NCBI GenBank assembly: GCA_963971405.1
Contig: OZ020488.1
Coordinates: 27,299,089-27,363,088, forward strand
Length of the DNA stretch: 64,000 nucleotides
Origin: Psococerastis gibbosa
Lineage: Eukaryota > Arthropoda > Insecta > Psocodea > Psocidae
Direction: 5' to 3'
Below, in pieces: positions 43,447 through 56,613 of this stretch. Numbering within the stretch: the first letter of the stretch is position 1; each line of letters opens with the position of its first letter. The notes below the pieces were generated by a model. That model saw only the letters and a list, made by a program, of their open reading frames with translations, did not search any database and was not told the DNA's origin. The position numbers were made by a program, and so were the translations under genes.

Positions 43447-46400
43447 AAAGAAGATCGACCATGTCCACAAGTATGCAAGAGCTGGAATTCCTTGATTAAA
43501 TTTTGCACACCCACAGGTTTAAGTGTAGTCTCTTAACTGTAAGAACTCTTACTTCAGTTTGTAAAATACAGTACATACCTACCTAAAGTATTGCAATATT
43601 CTATAGGTCTTCAATGGCATTGTGGTAGCTTGTTCGTACTTGTGGGACTCTCCACACACCTAGCGATCGGTGACCTGTCGTAACTCAACATAGGTATTAC
43701 CTACAGAGGCGACTGAAGAGGTTATTCGGAAACATTCATTGAATTGTTTGCATGCGAATAATCTTTTTATGAAAAAAAATATATATATATATAACAATTT
43801 CTTTATTCTCATCTCCTTAGAATTTAACCTGTCATACAAATTTTCCTTTCACAAAAAACAGCCAGTGCTTTGATATTGTTCTGCAGGAGGCGGCAGACCC
43901 CCAAGGCTGACAGGAAACAGAGATAAAGACAAAATACTGTAAAATGCTAGTTTTGCATAACTGACAACCCTTTGCGGCGAAAGAAAATGTTTGAATGATG
44001 TTTTTTTTTAATGGGGAAGAATTTTGCATAGCCAGAGTACGTAAAGGATTAAAAAATAAAATAAAAATTTTACCAGCATTCTTTCTATCATTCAGGCCGG
44101 ACTTGGCTGAGAAATGTGAAAATGTTGACTGCCTCTGTGAAGCAAGATTTTCAGTTTACTATTTTCTCACAGTGCTAAACCAGAAAACCATGACAGAAAA
44201 TTATAAAATTTCTTGCATTCAAATCTAATCACGTGACATGCATTCTACAAATAACAGCATCCCTTAAAACACTCCTTATACCCATAGATATTCACCACGA
44301 AGCGAAAAACTTTGCGTCGGAGAAAAATTCTCGCAAAAACTCTAAAGAAGATCCGACCAGAATAATAAAAATACGAAAAGTTGAAAAGAAGTGGTAAAAT
44401 GGGTCGTAGTAAGAAGTTTTCAATTGGATAGTTCACAGTATTTTTTTGCTTTGAGCAATTCCAAACCTCATCATGCAACCCTTTCTGTTTTATCTTTCCT
44501 ATCATCCCTGCAGAGCAGAAAAGAGATTCTACAAAGCATTACATAGGATATGATGACTTTTCTTCTCACGATTTTGCGAGAAAGCTGTACCAGAAAGGCG
44601 GAAAATAGCTTTAAATGATAACCTATGACAGTATGAATTGCAATCGTTATTGTCTTGTCTGAGCTCGGAAAACACGTATTTGCAATTGCAATTTTGTACA
44701 TGGACGAAAGTTAGTTACGTACCGAAAATGTAGTTACAGTACCTAAAAATAATACATTGTAGTAGCACGGTATAGTACGTTTTTAATTATTAGACAGTTA
44801 GAAGATTCATTTAAGCATGCATTCTATTGCACTTGCATAAAAGAATACGATAAAAATTGTGCCACTATTATTATTTACAACCTCGATTTGCTTCTTCTTA
44901 ATTTTTAAATAATTAGCATGCTTTAACTTCCTCCACAACCCCTTCACATTATTTCCAGTGCGCATGCAATATTTTGAATAGATCTTTCACATTTTTTATC
45001 GTCATCCTAAACAAATTAACCTCTACGCCTTAAAACCATAGCACATGACTATATATATATTGAAATATAGAACCAGGACATTAGGTAAGTCATTGCAAGC
45101 AGCAGCCTGATGGAATCAATGCTGCCGGTCTGTAAGACTGAATGGTAGTGATCAGTGGAATCGAACTAACTGATCAAGTCCAACAAAAACAAGCATTGCT
45201 GATTAATGTATCCGGAATAGTCAGCGCTGACTCCCGACCTTCGCACCAGGACTTTGTATATCCGCTTGGCGGGGGAAATTTTTATTTTCAATCTCATGTC
45301 TTTCGTTCCCATGTATCATATGATATGATCTTTATGACACTTTGAAATAAACAAATAATACACGAAAAAACGCACAAACTTTATATGGTTGGGAAACCCC
45401 ACATTCGACTGCCTTATTTAAAATTTCCAAAAATTACAATTAAGATGAGCTCCCGTGCTGTCACTCAATGAATTTGCAAATTCTGCCCTGCATTTTTCAT
45501 GCAAAGAACTGAATTCTGCCGTAAAGCCAAACCACCACCCAAATATTTTAAAATCAGGCGTCAACAAAATACTAAATTGCAAAATTGGGCTACTTGCACG
45601 CTTGGATCACCAATGATTATCATTTACGGGCGACGTTAGGTTCCACTTTTCTGGGGAAGATGTTGACAGCTTTCTTCGCCATGGTTGGCGAGCAATGCAA
45701 ATACAATTATAATATCAACACCCGAAGCCAGGACAGGAAGTTGAAAAAGTAGTAAAATATTAATTGACGAGATAAGAAAACAGTTTCGCTGCCGCTTTAT
45801 CAGGGAATTGTGTTTTTCTTGATAATGATTTTTAATTTAAATTTAAACTTGAAAAATTGGGTCACTCGAAACGATAAACCAATGTAAGCTAAAAGTTAAA
45901 GAAGACATTCTGTTTGAAGAAATTAAGAGAGTCCCTGGGCGCTGAGTTTCAGTGACATTCGAAACCAATCTGGACGCGAAATCACACGTAACGGGAGACC
46001 GTTCTAGACAACGTGTAACGAGGTAAAAGACTGACTTCCGGCCCAAAAATACGACCGGAAATTTCGCACTCACCCCCTACGCCATTAGCATCTTTATTTC
46101 TTTCTCTTCCGAACCACCCTCTCTTTCGCTCCAACTTGAGCAATTACAAAAACCGCTTCAGGCTAACCGAAGGGAATTTTTCTCTTTGTTATGAGAAATA
46201 GCTGAGGGAAGGAAATGTATGTTTGTTCAGTGGGAATCGAGGTTCAAATGGGACGGGGAGAGGGAGAATTAATCTGAACACCATTGATCTGCTATCGGTG
46301 GGTTCAAGTAGGTAGCATTTTTCACCGACTTTCCTCGGTTTTTTCCAAGTAACATCACATCGTCGTATTGAAAGGCTTTAATTTTATAAGGAGGCTTGGA

Positions 46401-47965
46401 TGGAAGTAAGACCTCCCGCGGGCCTGACGGGGTGAGAGGACAACTTGTGCACAACCCAACTTTTGCCGAAGTTAACGCAACAACGGACATTGCTCACTTC
46501 CTGTAGCATGCCTTTGCTACTTGCAACGGAGAAGCATATTAGAACTTCGAGTAGACTATACTACAATATTAATGCAAGCTGTAGTATCGCAAAATAGTGT
46601 ATTTCAGCTTTAAGTAATCTTTCAGTGTGTTTTCCTCAGTTTGGCAGTTAATAAATCAACAGATATTCGAGTCAGAGCCAATTCCACCATCCGAAGGTTA
46701 TTGGCATACTGCAGCCCTCCACTATGTTTTATGCTATAACCGTGCATGGCGGACGACAGCAGTATCCATGATTTCCGTAAGTGTTCATTAAACATAAAAA
46801 ATACTAAAATGAATTCGTACAAAATAAAAAGGATACCGACTATCCTTCATTAACGTTACTGATAACGGTAACCTTATGATACCTGCCCACTTGCATGTAT
46901 ACCGTATTTAGTTTCATTGCGAAATATACTTCCAAAAGCCCAGAAATAGGCTTAGATTATGGAACCAGAAACCACGAGTTCGAAAAAGAACATTGCGTTG
47001 ATCATTTATGCGCAAAGCCTGAGGAAAGGTCTGCGGAAGGGGTTCAAATTCAGACGGTACGATATGCAAGGGTTCTGCGAAAGGCAACTCATGAAAATTA
47101 ATGAAGGCTCGGTAAGGTACACGATATGGGGAACGTAATGTGTTTAGAGCGGCATGTATGCGAAGGATTACCATGCGGTTCGTCAGCGGATCAAATACTC
47201 GGAGAATGCTGAGTAAGCAGCAACTGCAAAACTTCTCAACTCTCCGACTCAACGCTGTCGTATTTTAATATTATTGTCGGTATTCCGCTTTTATGCCTCG
47301 TTTATTACGATTCTCACTCAATCAGCGAGACTTGGAAATGAATGAAAGACCTCTTCCATTATTGACGAGCCAAGTTTCCCCGCCAAAACAAATATTGAAT
47401 TTGCGGCAATGTGAATTGCGTTCCCACTGTTTATTGACAACCAGTATCGCAGACAGAAACTATTCTACAATAATACTCTCATAATTCTTACCTGAAGAGT
47501 GAACGTCCCTAATTATCAATTAATGCGCCTTAATATGCTCAACATAACAAAGAGCTGGAAAGCAATGATTACCTGAAACAATGAGAAAACAAAATGAGCG
47601 ACAGCAGTGGGTACGGTGCAGTACAATACAAATAATGTTCATTGTATGCAGCTGTAATCGTCGATTTGTACATTTGACTTTTAGTACTGAGCAATTTATA
47701 AGCTCTTAAGAACGGACACAACAGAAAATTAAAATGGAAACGAGCACGTAAGGTATTTGCTAGACTTGGGCTTCAAGTGGCAAGTCCATCAACTTACATC
47801 CAATCAGGCATGCAATAGACAAAGCTATATTAGTATGCTTCTTTAGCAGACAGAAATTTGAAGTACTCGAGAAAGCTAACCCAGAATTAAGCAGGCCTCT
47901 TCACGAACTTGGTAAAGTCGAACTTGGGCTCCCGCCTGTTGCAATGTGTCAATCAATGGTCATTA
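43447..47965. other. Largely featureless 4.5 kb
   Basis: Minus frames at 46269-46490 and 46914-47252 lack motifs. (TA)n at 43780-43791. No element with ends was found. Confidence 0.35.
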
Positions 47966-48012
47966 ATAAGCATGTCTCAGCTTGTCCATATGGACTTGTA
48001 GTCGGTGAGGGT
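47966..48012 (+). repeat. Direct repeat matching 48457-48500
   Basis: AAGCATGTCTCAGCTTGTCC and AGTCGGTGAGGG match AAGCATGCCTCAGCTTGCCC and AGTCGGTGAAGG. It may be the other terminal repeat of the same Penelope-like copy. Confidence 0.45.
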
Positions 48013-48261
48013 TGACATCGAGGACACGAACCAGTTTTCCAACGGCCAAAAATACGGAAATAGTTCTAATAATGTCAGAAGAACCCATAGGGCTAGGTTT
48101 ATGGGCCATAAAAATGCTATTTTCTTCTTTTCCTTCCTTATCTTCAACAGGCTAATCCACCAGCTAGGGGAACTTATTAAACAAAATAAATTATTTAAAA
48201 GAAAATACAATAGCACGTCCACCCAAATGCTTTCAGAACAACAATAATAATAAAGCAGTAT

Positions 48262-48500
48262 AATGTCAAAAACTTTCACGGCCAGAGTTACCTGATGAAG
48301 CATATATAGTAGCATAAGGATCCGGGATGATAGGCGTTTTGAAAGCGTACTTCCAAACGTTCCGTCAACGTACGCGTATTTGGCCGAAATCTTCAGTGGA
48401 ACTGCGTAGACAGATTGACCACGACCTACCATCCCGAATTCATCAAATAATAAAGCATGCCTCAGCTTGCCCATTGCCACTTGAAGTCGGTGAAGGACCA
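48262..48500. mobile_element. Second Penelope-like terminal fragment, hairpin part inverted
   Basis: The CTTTCACGGCCAGAGTTACC and TCCGGGATGATAGGC blocks are on the plus strand as at 26503, but the CACTGAAGAT...GGAACGTTTGGAAG block is on the minus strand. The hairpin core is diverged here. Confidence 0.42.
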
Positions 48501-51103
48501 AACTTATAATACGAGTAATACCAAAAATAAAAATAAAACAAAGAGAATCAATTAATGGGCAAATGCAATTGCGTACAAACTGTTATGTTACAATACACGT
48601 TAACTTACTTACTTAGGTTTATAAGTAGGCATGCGTCCATAAGAAGCCCTTCAGAATTAATATAAACTGAAGGATGTTACGTTCCCTTTATTTTCTACCT
48701 AACATTAATTTTTAGTACTTGCTGAAGATGGCTCAAAAGTCAATGCCAAATAGGGGCAACAGCAATTTAATCCTATATTGTAAAGTATATCGTCCGAAAA
48801 TCTCAAGGGAAAAAAATTAAAACTGGAATAGGCCTATTTAACCTTATTTAATTTTGTAAATGATTTACAAAAATTTTCATTTGTTGAGTACATTCCCGTG
48901 CATTATGAAATGATCAACTTTTTAAGAGGAACTCTTGTTTGCTTGTTTTGATAGAGACAACAAAGGCACTGTTTTCATTCGGGGCTTAAGAGGGGGAGGA
49001 GGGGAGGGGGGACGCACGTGCTATTCATTGTGCTATTGATATTTACTGTAATATTGAACGGAGTTACTGTTCAATGGTTTGGAACATCATGTGCGCTGCA
49101 ATATTGATTGCCTATATTTTTTATAACAACAACCCCCCTTCCACCTGTGAGTTGGCTTTTTGCTGATTTATACTGGTATTTCTCGAGTACGTGTGCAACC
49201 ACAATTATCCACCATTTCGTCAGATTAAAAAAAAAAGGCCTAAAATTTTCCGAAACCTATCTAGACTAACTTAGTGGTTTATTTTGTAGTTCAAATAAAA
49301 GTTTTATTATAATGTACAAATATGGAGAATTGTAAAGTACTTACTTAATAGTCACCGAACATTGTATGACAGTGGTAAGGACTCCCCGAATTTGCCAAAT
49401 ATAGAAAGCATTGATCAGAATTTTGGCGCCTATTGGTGATAACCAAGCACCAGCGATATACAACCACAAAAAACTTGCTTATTTTTTTTAATATCGGTGT
49501 CAATATAAAGCTTTTTAAATCAAACTAAACCAGACAGAGAGTGGGCAATTTATTTCTTAACCTCCTCCCATGTAAAATAATACCTTCCTAATAAGTTTGA
49601 ACGTTGTACGATAGCCTAGGTGAGTAAGGAAGGTTCCACAATTGTTTACAACTATCGTAGTATGGTAATTGTAACTTTACAAAGGCAATAACAAATAACA
49701 GCTCAGAGAGCCAGATTAAAATCTCTTTATAAATAATGGAAAGAACACATTGTAAGAATTGCAGGGAGGGCCCCCAGCCGAGGGGTTGAAGCCAGTTGAT
49801 GAATATTAACGACAGGGGGACACCTAAGCGCCCCCTGGGACTGCAAAATATGAAAATTATATACTTTTTATTGAGAGTTCCAAAGCAGCTGAGCCCCTGG
49901 AAAATGATTCATTTTGGCCATGAAATTAACTTAAGAATACACCCTAAAAATAACTAAACCGACTGAATATTAATCGAATCGCATTGGTATACGTTAAGCC
50001 GGTAAGGTCATACCTGTAGCTTTGCAAAAGTATGAAGTGTGCTTCAGTAGTATGATACAAACCTCCAAGTCTAAGCCATAAAGCACCGTAATTAGATTTC
50101 GAGGTAAAGCATCGTTGACTATTCCCGGATACGTCTCCTCTTATATGCTCAAAGACCGAAAAGGGGGCTTAACAAGATTCAAAAGAAGGCGGAAAATCAA
50201 TTATTAGTTGGCATTAAGCGCTACTTTGAACAAAAAATACTTTTCTCGTGAAGGAAAGACGGGGAAAGCTCTATAAAGGGGGAAAGCCCCGGAAATTGGC
50301 ACCATTTGAGCCGGTGGTTGTTGGGGCGAGACAATTTAACGGTCAGCCTTGAGATTTATCGATTGCTGACTAGACAGTCTGTCACTCACAAGTACACCTT
50401 ATCAAATTTTCCACATTTCCCCAACAATAGTTCCACCTGTCGTCAATAAAGAAAAGGCATTTGGAAGAGCCAAGGAAATTTTATTTATTTAAGAAGCACG
50501 CATCCAATACTAATCTAGACTAAATCCCTGCCGCCCTTCACGAAATTTGAATAAGTTAAACAATAGTATACCGCTAACAAATTAATTTTCCAGAAAAAAA
50601 TAATAGAATTAACCGAAAATTCTCTCGTACGTGCGGATAAAATCAGATTAAGAAGCCACACGTATAAACATTATGTATGTAGGCCTACCTATAGGTATAG
50701 GGGAAATGATGGGAAACTGAAAGACAAAATTAACTAATGTGAGTTGTTGTAATACTTAATTTGCCAGATCTAGCGTATGTTCGGGTTAACAGTTTCGGTC
50801 CTCTCTGGCAAGTAGTTGATAGCTATAGAGGCAAACTGGTTTCGGACCCTCCCGAAATTTTTTTACATGCACGCCACTGCGTAGAACTAGCATTGTAAAT
50901 TCTATACAGTATACTACCTACTGTAAAAGGTCGTAAGTCATTTATTAAGAAATTGCAGAATACAGTTGCTTCTGGCCCTCTACACCAATTAGGTTATTAA
51001 TTTTAGTAACAATGCGATCAAGGGGTCAACCTAGAAATTCTTCTTCGAAGCGTAATTAGATGAGAGGATCAGCGGGTCTAACATTGGAAAATGCAACGAT
51101 TAA
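48501..51103. other. Largely featureless 2.6 kb
   Basis: A G-rich tract at 48991-49012 and one hAT-like terminus (complement of CAGTGGCGTGCATG) at about 50866-50879 without its partner. Confidence 0.35.
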
Positions 51104-51111
51104 GATAGAGT

Positions 51112-51384
51112 CAGGCACGTAGCCAGGGAGGGGGCTTTGGGGGCAGAAGCCCCCCCCCCCCTGAAATGAAAAAGAAAAGAAAAATCCTTGCATTGTTCTG
51201 TTTGATGTTTCACCTGCTTTTTTTTCTCCCTCTAAAAACACTAAAACTGTGTGTTTTTGCATGTAAATTCTTAAAAATTTCCTAGGGGGGGGGGCGGACC
51301 GGCCGTTTTACTGGGGGTATTCAATACCCCCTCGACCCCCTGGCAGTTAGCCCCTCCCGAAATAAAATCCTGGCTACGTGCTTG
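51112..51384. mobile_element. Short hAT-type element, CARGCACG family
   Basis: Ends CAGGCACGTAGCCAGG and the complement of CAAGCACGTAGCCAGG, with a perfect 8-bp duplication GATAGAGT at 51104-51111 and 51385-51392. It keeps the terminal blocks of the 872-bp element but has a different, short centre. Confidence 0.92.
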
Positions 51385-51415
51385 GATAGAGTACATGTGC
51401 AAATTTTTGCAATGT

Positions 51416-51638
51416 TTAAATAAATAAATAAATAAATAAGGACTTTTTTGTTCTATTACTAAGCCAACCTAGCGGAGTTAGGGCTATAAAGCCCTCTCTT
51501 ACACTCAACTAAGAAAGCCCGGGACCGCCTGCTTTACATGCCCTCCGAAGCATGGCCAGAAAATGTAGGAAGTGTAGAACTCGAACCAACAACCTTTCGG
51601 GTGAAAGTCAGAGTCCGTACCACCACTCTACATGTCCT
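51416..51638 (-). mobile_element. tRNA-Glu-derived SINE, copy 4
   Basis: Reverse orientation: an (AAAT)n tract at 51416-51439 is the tail, and CTACATGTC at 51629-51636 is the head. TGTTTA at both edges is a possible short target duplication. Confidence 0.85.
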
Positions 51639-52804
51639 GTTTAGCCTACTAGTACATCAACATCACCCCAAACCACTGTAAATTGAAATATCGTTATCTA
51701 CAGTAGTGTACAGCTCGCCGAATCCAAAGTAACCAATCAACAGTGACGGTCATTAGAGCTAATCGACCGATTGTGCACTGAAAATAAATTGAATAACTCG
51801 CTCATCTCTGGTATGGATGATTCCATCTTGTCGTTTAATAATTTATTTTCAAATCCGAGTCAGCTTACGTTCACGTCAGTGACTTTATTATTATTTCCCA
51901 ACATAAAATCCCCCAGAAAATTGAAAAGCGCAACTCCCTTCTATTTTCAACTCCTCAAATGTTCTTAGTTCTTAGTCGTAAATATATTCTTAATTTGTTC
52001 TGTTCCATTTTGATTAGAAATTTAACAGCAGTAGACTCTGAGTTTGTCTTTCATTTTCCTTCCTGAATTCCAATCAAGTTTGAAGATAAAGATCATGCCT
52101 GGGGAATGTGAACTCAACAAGTTTAGACTTTCTGCCTTCTTAACATTAGGCTCTAGTTTGAAGAAACTATGGAAAGGCTAGGAAAGTTGAAAATCAGAAT
52201 TTCCTCCTATAAATCAGTTAATTGTTGGCTAATGAGAGGGTAATGACGTGGATTCTACTATATATATGTTGTTACGAACCAATACCAAAAACGAATTTCT
52301 ATTGTATCTTTTATTGCCACACAGCAGTTTTCCCTGTTTAATCACATGTATACTAAAATCTAAAAAAACTAAGTGTACATTGTTCAAGCCATGACCCATA
52401 GCAACGTCTAACATACGCAGTAGGTGTTAAGAATGACTAACCAGATGATAGCTTTTAGAAGTCAACGATGGTCAATTTCTTCAACCGAAAATTAAAGGAC
52501 ATACGTAGAAAAAAACTGGGCTTGGCGGGATTCAAACCAACAACAATAATAATAATAATAATAATAATAAAAGTCTTATATTTACGGGGCGGGACGTAAC
52601 ACTAGAAAGTCTATTACTGTCTAACCCACGTCCAAAAAACAATATAATTTCCTAAATACATAGCCAACCAAACAAAACGATCTACGCCTAACCGGGGCGT
52701 CGTCTTAACCGCTGGAGCACAGGCCCTAATTTTCCGTTATAACGCGGAGGTTACTTCTTCAACCAAAGTTAATTTAATGTCAGTGTTATACTGTATATAC
52801 CATA
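51639..52804. other. Non-coding stretch
   Basis: An (AAT)n microsatellite at 52545-52570. No gene seen. Confidence 0.4.
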
Positions 52805-52935
52805 ATACTTACTTACTTAACGTGTCCGGGCTTAGGACACGTTGATCCAAAACGTCGCGGCCTGGATGGCCTTGTCATTAACTTCTATAAGATCTGTCTG
52901 AGACACAGCTTCTCCTAGTCTCGGGCAAACCATAC
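52805..52935 (-). repeat. Interspersed repeat with (TAAG)n tail, copy 2
   Basis: Minus strand: GGAGAAGCTGTGTCTCAGAC, TTTTGGATCAACGTGTCC, CCCGGACACGTTAAGTAAGT. Second copy of 41588-41706. Confidence 0.6.
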
Positions 52936-54927
52936 AATACTGGACTATAATGTGTATGGCAGAGCTTCAATTAAGCATAGCACTATGGAAAAGATTGCAG
53001 TGGTCTCTAGCCTAAGTACAAGAACAGCACAGCAAGCATTACCCTTCCCCCTGGCCCTTGAGCTCTCTGTGACTCATGGGGCCGCTAATAAGGGTGAAGA
53101 GAGCAGGGGTGGTTATCTGGGCAAATCTTTCCATGTGTGCAACTATTCGAAATCAATTACGGATTCCGGCCGGCATAGTGGTGAGTCAGCACTCAGTGTG
53201 TCAGCTGCACGGGGTTCAACTGCCATGCAACTTTAACAATTTTGACCCTTTTCCTAAAAGCGCGTAACCTGGTTCCCGATAACTCTCACTTGTTCGGAAT
53301 ACACGGATACAATTCCAATGCAAGCTTCTGATTGGCAACTGCAGTCTGCTGCTTAGAGCGGGTGCGTCAACCCCCACGAGGAAATGTTAATACCAGAAAT
53401 GCACGAGGAAATATTAATAATCTTTAAAAATCAACAGTGTCTATGGCAAAGGGTAAGGCCCGATTCTCCCGGACGATTTAAAAGCCAGCGATTGGCTGGC
53501 GATTTGTCATGAGAACAAATGAGTTGGTGATTGGTTGGTGCAAAAAAACAGTCTATATCTGAACGCACTTCGGAAAATTTCTATGTCACTGGCGTGTCGC
53601 TAGCTTGTCGAGGGGAAACCCGTGCACCTGCGGCAAGCCAGCGTCAGTAATCCCAGACTCTGGGGCCGATTTGCTCCCATGACAAAGTTCTCAGCGAATT
53701 GCAGTGTGTACCGCGGGCCTCAGTTTCAATGGATCCGTTAATTCTTTTATTGTGCTACTACTGGAAGCCGCCAATTTCATAATTTCTCTGCTGAACGTAT
53801 ACTAGGCCCAATAGCAAAAATTATTCTTGTACGAGAATCCCAAGCAGCTTTAACGATCTGTATTGATGATTTCCGCAAATTATCAAACCAGCATTGCAGA
53901 ATTGTACAGAATTGCACGGGATGAGGCTAAATGGCAAACGGCAGCCTTGCGAGCGCCTCACTTCAGTAAAAATCACTTGTACTTATCGCTGAATCTCTTT
54001 CAGGTGGCGTTTGCGCTGCAGCACCCGCCCGACACATGTCTGTTCGGATAAGAAGGGCCCTCAGTACGTTAATTGGTTTGCCCCTGGGCGAGTACTCGAG
54101 GATCAACTTACATCTCGTGTGCTTTGTTTACTCTACTACCAGGATAGAAAAGGGAGGGGAGGGGGTGACTAGCTGCACTGCCAGAGGCGTACAACCCCAC
54201 ACCCCGGTCCCCTCAGCTGCACGACTTCCTATTCAAGTCTCCCCATCAATCTTCTAGTATTCATAGGAGTCTTAGAATATTAATTAAAGATTCGGAGAAA
54301 CAAGAGGAAGGTGTGACTTACCGCAGACTGTCTAGGGTTTGTTGGGATGTGTCTATGGTACAAATAAGGGTAATGGGCCGGGTTTGCTTTGAATTTCAAA
54401 ACCTATTTTAATGCTTTCGTGCTCATGACGTTAGGTAGGGTGATGAATAGCGGAATTGTATAGATCTGCTGATATGATAGTGCATATACGGTAGTCACTG
54501 TCCTTTTGTAGTGTCTTTCCGACAAAAACACTGCCATCTTATTTTTCTACTGCTGATAAATATGTTTCTAGTCTTCGCCAGATGCTTTGCCACGGGGCAT
54601 GAAGTCTAAAAACTAGTGCCGTCATTGAGTGGCTAGTCGTTGCATCCATGAAATTAGGCTCCACCGATTACGAGCAAGGCCGTCACCATGATTTTATTTC
54701 GGAGGGGGTTGAACCATAAGTGCCTGTGGCTGTGCACACAGAACCTTAACAAGATGTTTATCGTCCACAGGTTTGAGTTCATTTAGGTTCCCCCCAGGAA
54801 AAAATTGAAAATATAGGCGCGAAATATATCTTAGTAATTCTTTACGCATTTCAACAAGTTCAGATTTTTCTGACGGAGACGTATTGTTTATTCTGCAAAT
54901 GTAGGCTCGAAATATAAAGTTTAGACT
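52936..54927. other. GC-richer non-coding stretch
   Basis: 53000-53720 is more GC-rich than average and has two ATTGG (inverted CCAAT) motifs near 53495 and 53535. CAAGGCCGTCACC at 54683 resembles a hAT terminus. No coding gene supported. Confidence 0.3.
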
Positions 54928-54937
54928 TACCCAGATC

Positions 54938-54986
54938 CTATGGGCCCTCAACGTGGCCTGGGACTCTGCCAAAAATCTACTACTAC
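54938..54986 (+). mobile_element. 49-bp LINE 3'-end insertion flanked by a 10-bp duplication
   Basis: The insert begins CTATGGGCCCTCAACG, contains GGCCTGGG and ends in (CTA)n, matching the 3' UTR of the LINE fragment at 36684-37080. It is bounded by TACCCAGATC at 54928-54937 and 54987-54996, a perfect direct repeat. This is an extreme 5' truncation from target-primed reverse transcription. Confidence 0.7.
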
Positions 54987-54996
54987 TACCCAGATC

Positions 54997-56605
54997 TTAT
55001 TACTGGAAATAGGAGCACAGTGGTCAAATATATCGTACCGTTTTGTAAACTAGCCATATATGGTTCGATAATACTATATAATTAACAATTTCAGGCTTTC
55101 CGTTCTCCATGTCTAGTTGCGAATACGTACATTAAACGCCTTAATGACATGCGGCATACAAAATTATCACGTAAACATTTTGAATTTTTAGCCCAAATTT
55201 ACCAAAATACTCAGTGTTCTCTGCATTCCCTTCACCTTGCCTAAAGTTTCGGAAATTATCGTTGTCAGATTTACAAATTGGCCAATTTCTTCCCTTTAGG
55301 CTACGAATATGCAAACATCAGAATCAATATCACCAATTATTGTGTTTTACTGTTGACCTATTGTATGTTATAATGTTATATTATAATGTAAGCCAGTTAG
55401 ATCCGATTTGTATAAGACCAATAGAATTGTTCCAGATATTTTCCAATTTGGTGGCTCACTATCGTCGATAATGCTACGTATGCATACCACTGGCGGTATG
55501 TGTAATTAACATAAATCGATGTTGTAGAGGCTAGGTTGCTCCATTAAACTCGGTTTAATATGTATTTTACAAATTACATAGGAATGCACGACAAGCAAAT
55601 AAATTTGAAAATGGTAATCGTATCAAAATGATTCTCCATGGGAAAACATCAAACGCGTTGAAACACATGGAATTTTCATTGCAATTTTAAATTTTTCACT
55701 GCTTTGCTAAAGCCAGAATATAAGAATAGTCATTTCAGCATGTAAATGTATGCCAATTGCATGCGTAATACAATACTAACTTAGTAGTAGGTCTGTTAAA
55801 AGCCTGAAAGAATACTGTAAGAGAAGAAGTTTATTACATGGTAAATAGGACATTTAGGCCAATTTTTAACATTAAATTGACTACAGTAGAATATGGGCCA
55901 AATATAGATTTTATAGACTAATGCGTTATGAATGCTTTACATTTTTTTGTATTTATACTTGAACATTACCCTCCTTTAGACGTTCAGTCCCTCTCCCAAG
56001 TCGAATCATGCACCATCACCACCACAATATGTACGGTATGCACATGCATTCTGCAATAAACGATAAATATAAATTTTCTATTCAAACAAATATTGCAATG
56101 TTCCACCTGCAAACATTCAGATCCGTCACACGAAGACGTTGAATATTTAAGGTGGTGGGGTAAGTCTACAAGGGTTGTTCGGGCCTATGGTCGTTCGCTG
56201 CTCCCCACCCCACAGAGGGGTAGATAATGTCACGCTTTGTCATACTCCCCCTCGTCTCTGTAATTCTCATTCTCTGTCGTTGCGATGTGATATCGAGTTG
56301 TTGAAAACAAAAATCTTACACTACTTCAATATTGTTATTCACGTAGAAGTGGATTATAATGATGATGGAGACAACATGCCATAGCTACACTTAGCAAATC
56401 AGTTAGTTACGAGTAGGATGCCTCCTCAAGGTAAAGTATGGGCAACATTTTCGCAAATACACTGTTGGTAAGCCTAAATCCGCGACATTGTGAACTTGAA
56501 CCTTCCTTTTTGAAGCGTAACATGTTATTAAAATACGAAAAACATACAATAGTATGCTTCAACTTCATTGTTCACGTCCGTCTCCGATAGCTATCGGAGG
56601 TTAGA
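54997..56605. other. Non-coding stretch with a perfect palindrome
   Basis: CTCCGATAGCTATCGGAG at 56582-56599 is an 18-bp perfect palindrome. Otherwise nothing recognised. Confidence 0.45.
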
Positions 56606-56613
56606 TCCATATG

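Noticed and set aside
46269-46490. 73-residue minus frame with proline-rich start
   Set aside because: No family similarity, acceptor or donor could be supported.
47977-48501. 174-residue minus-strand open frame
   Set aside because: It starts inside the Penelope-like fragment, runs into hydrophobic low-complexity sequence from AT-rich DNA and shows no family motif.
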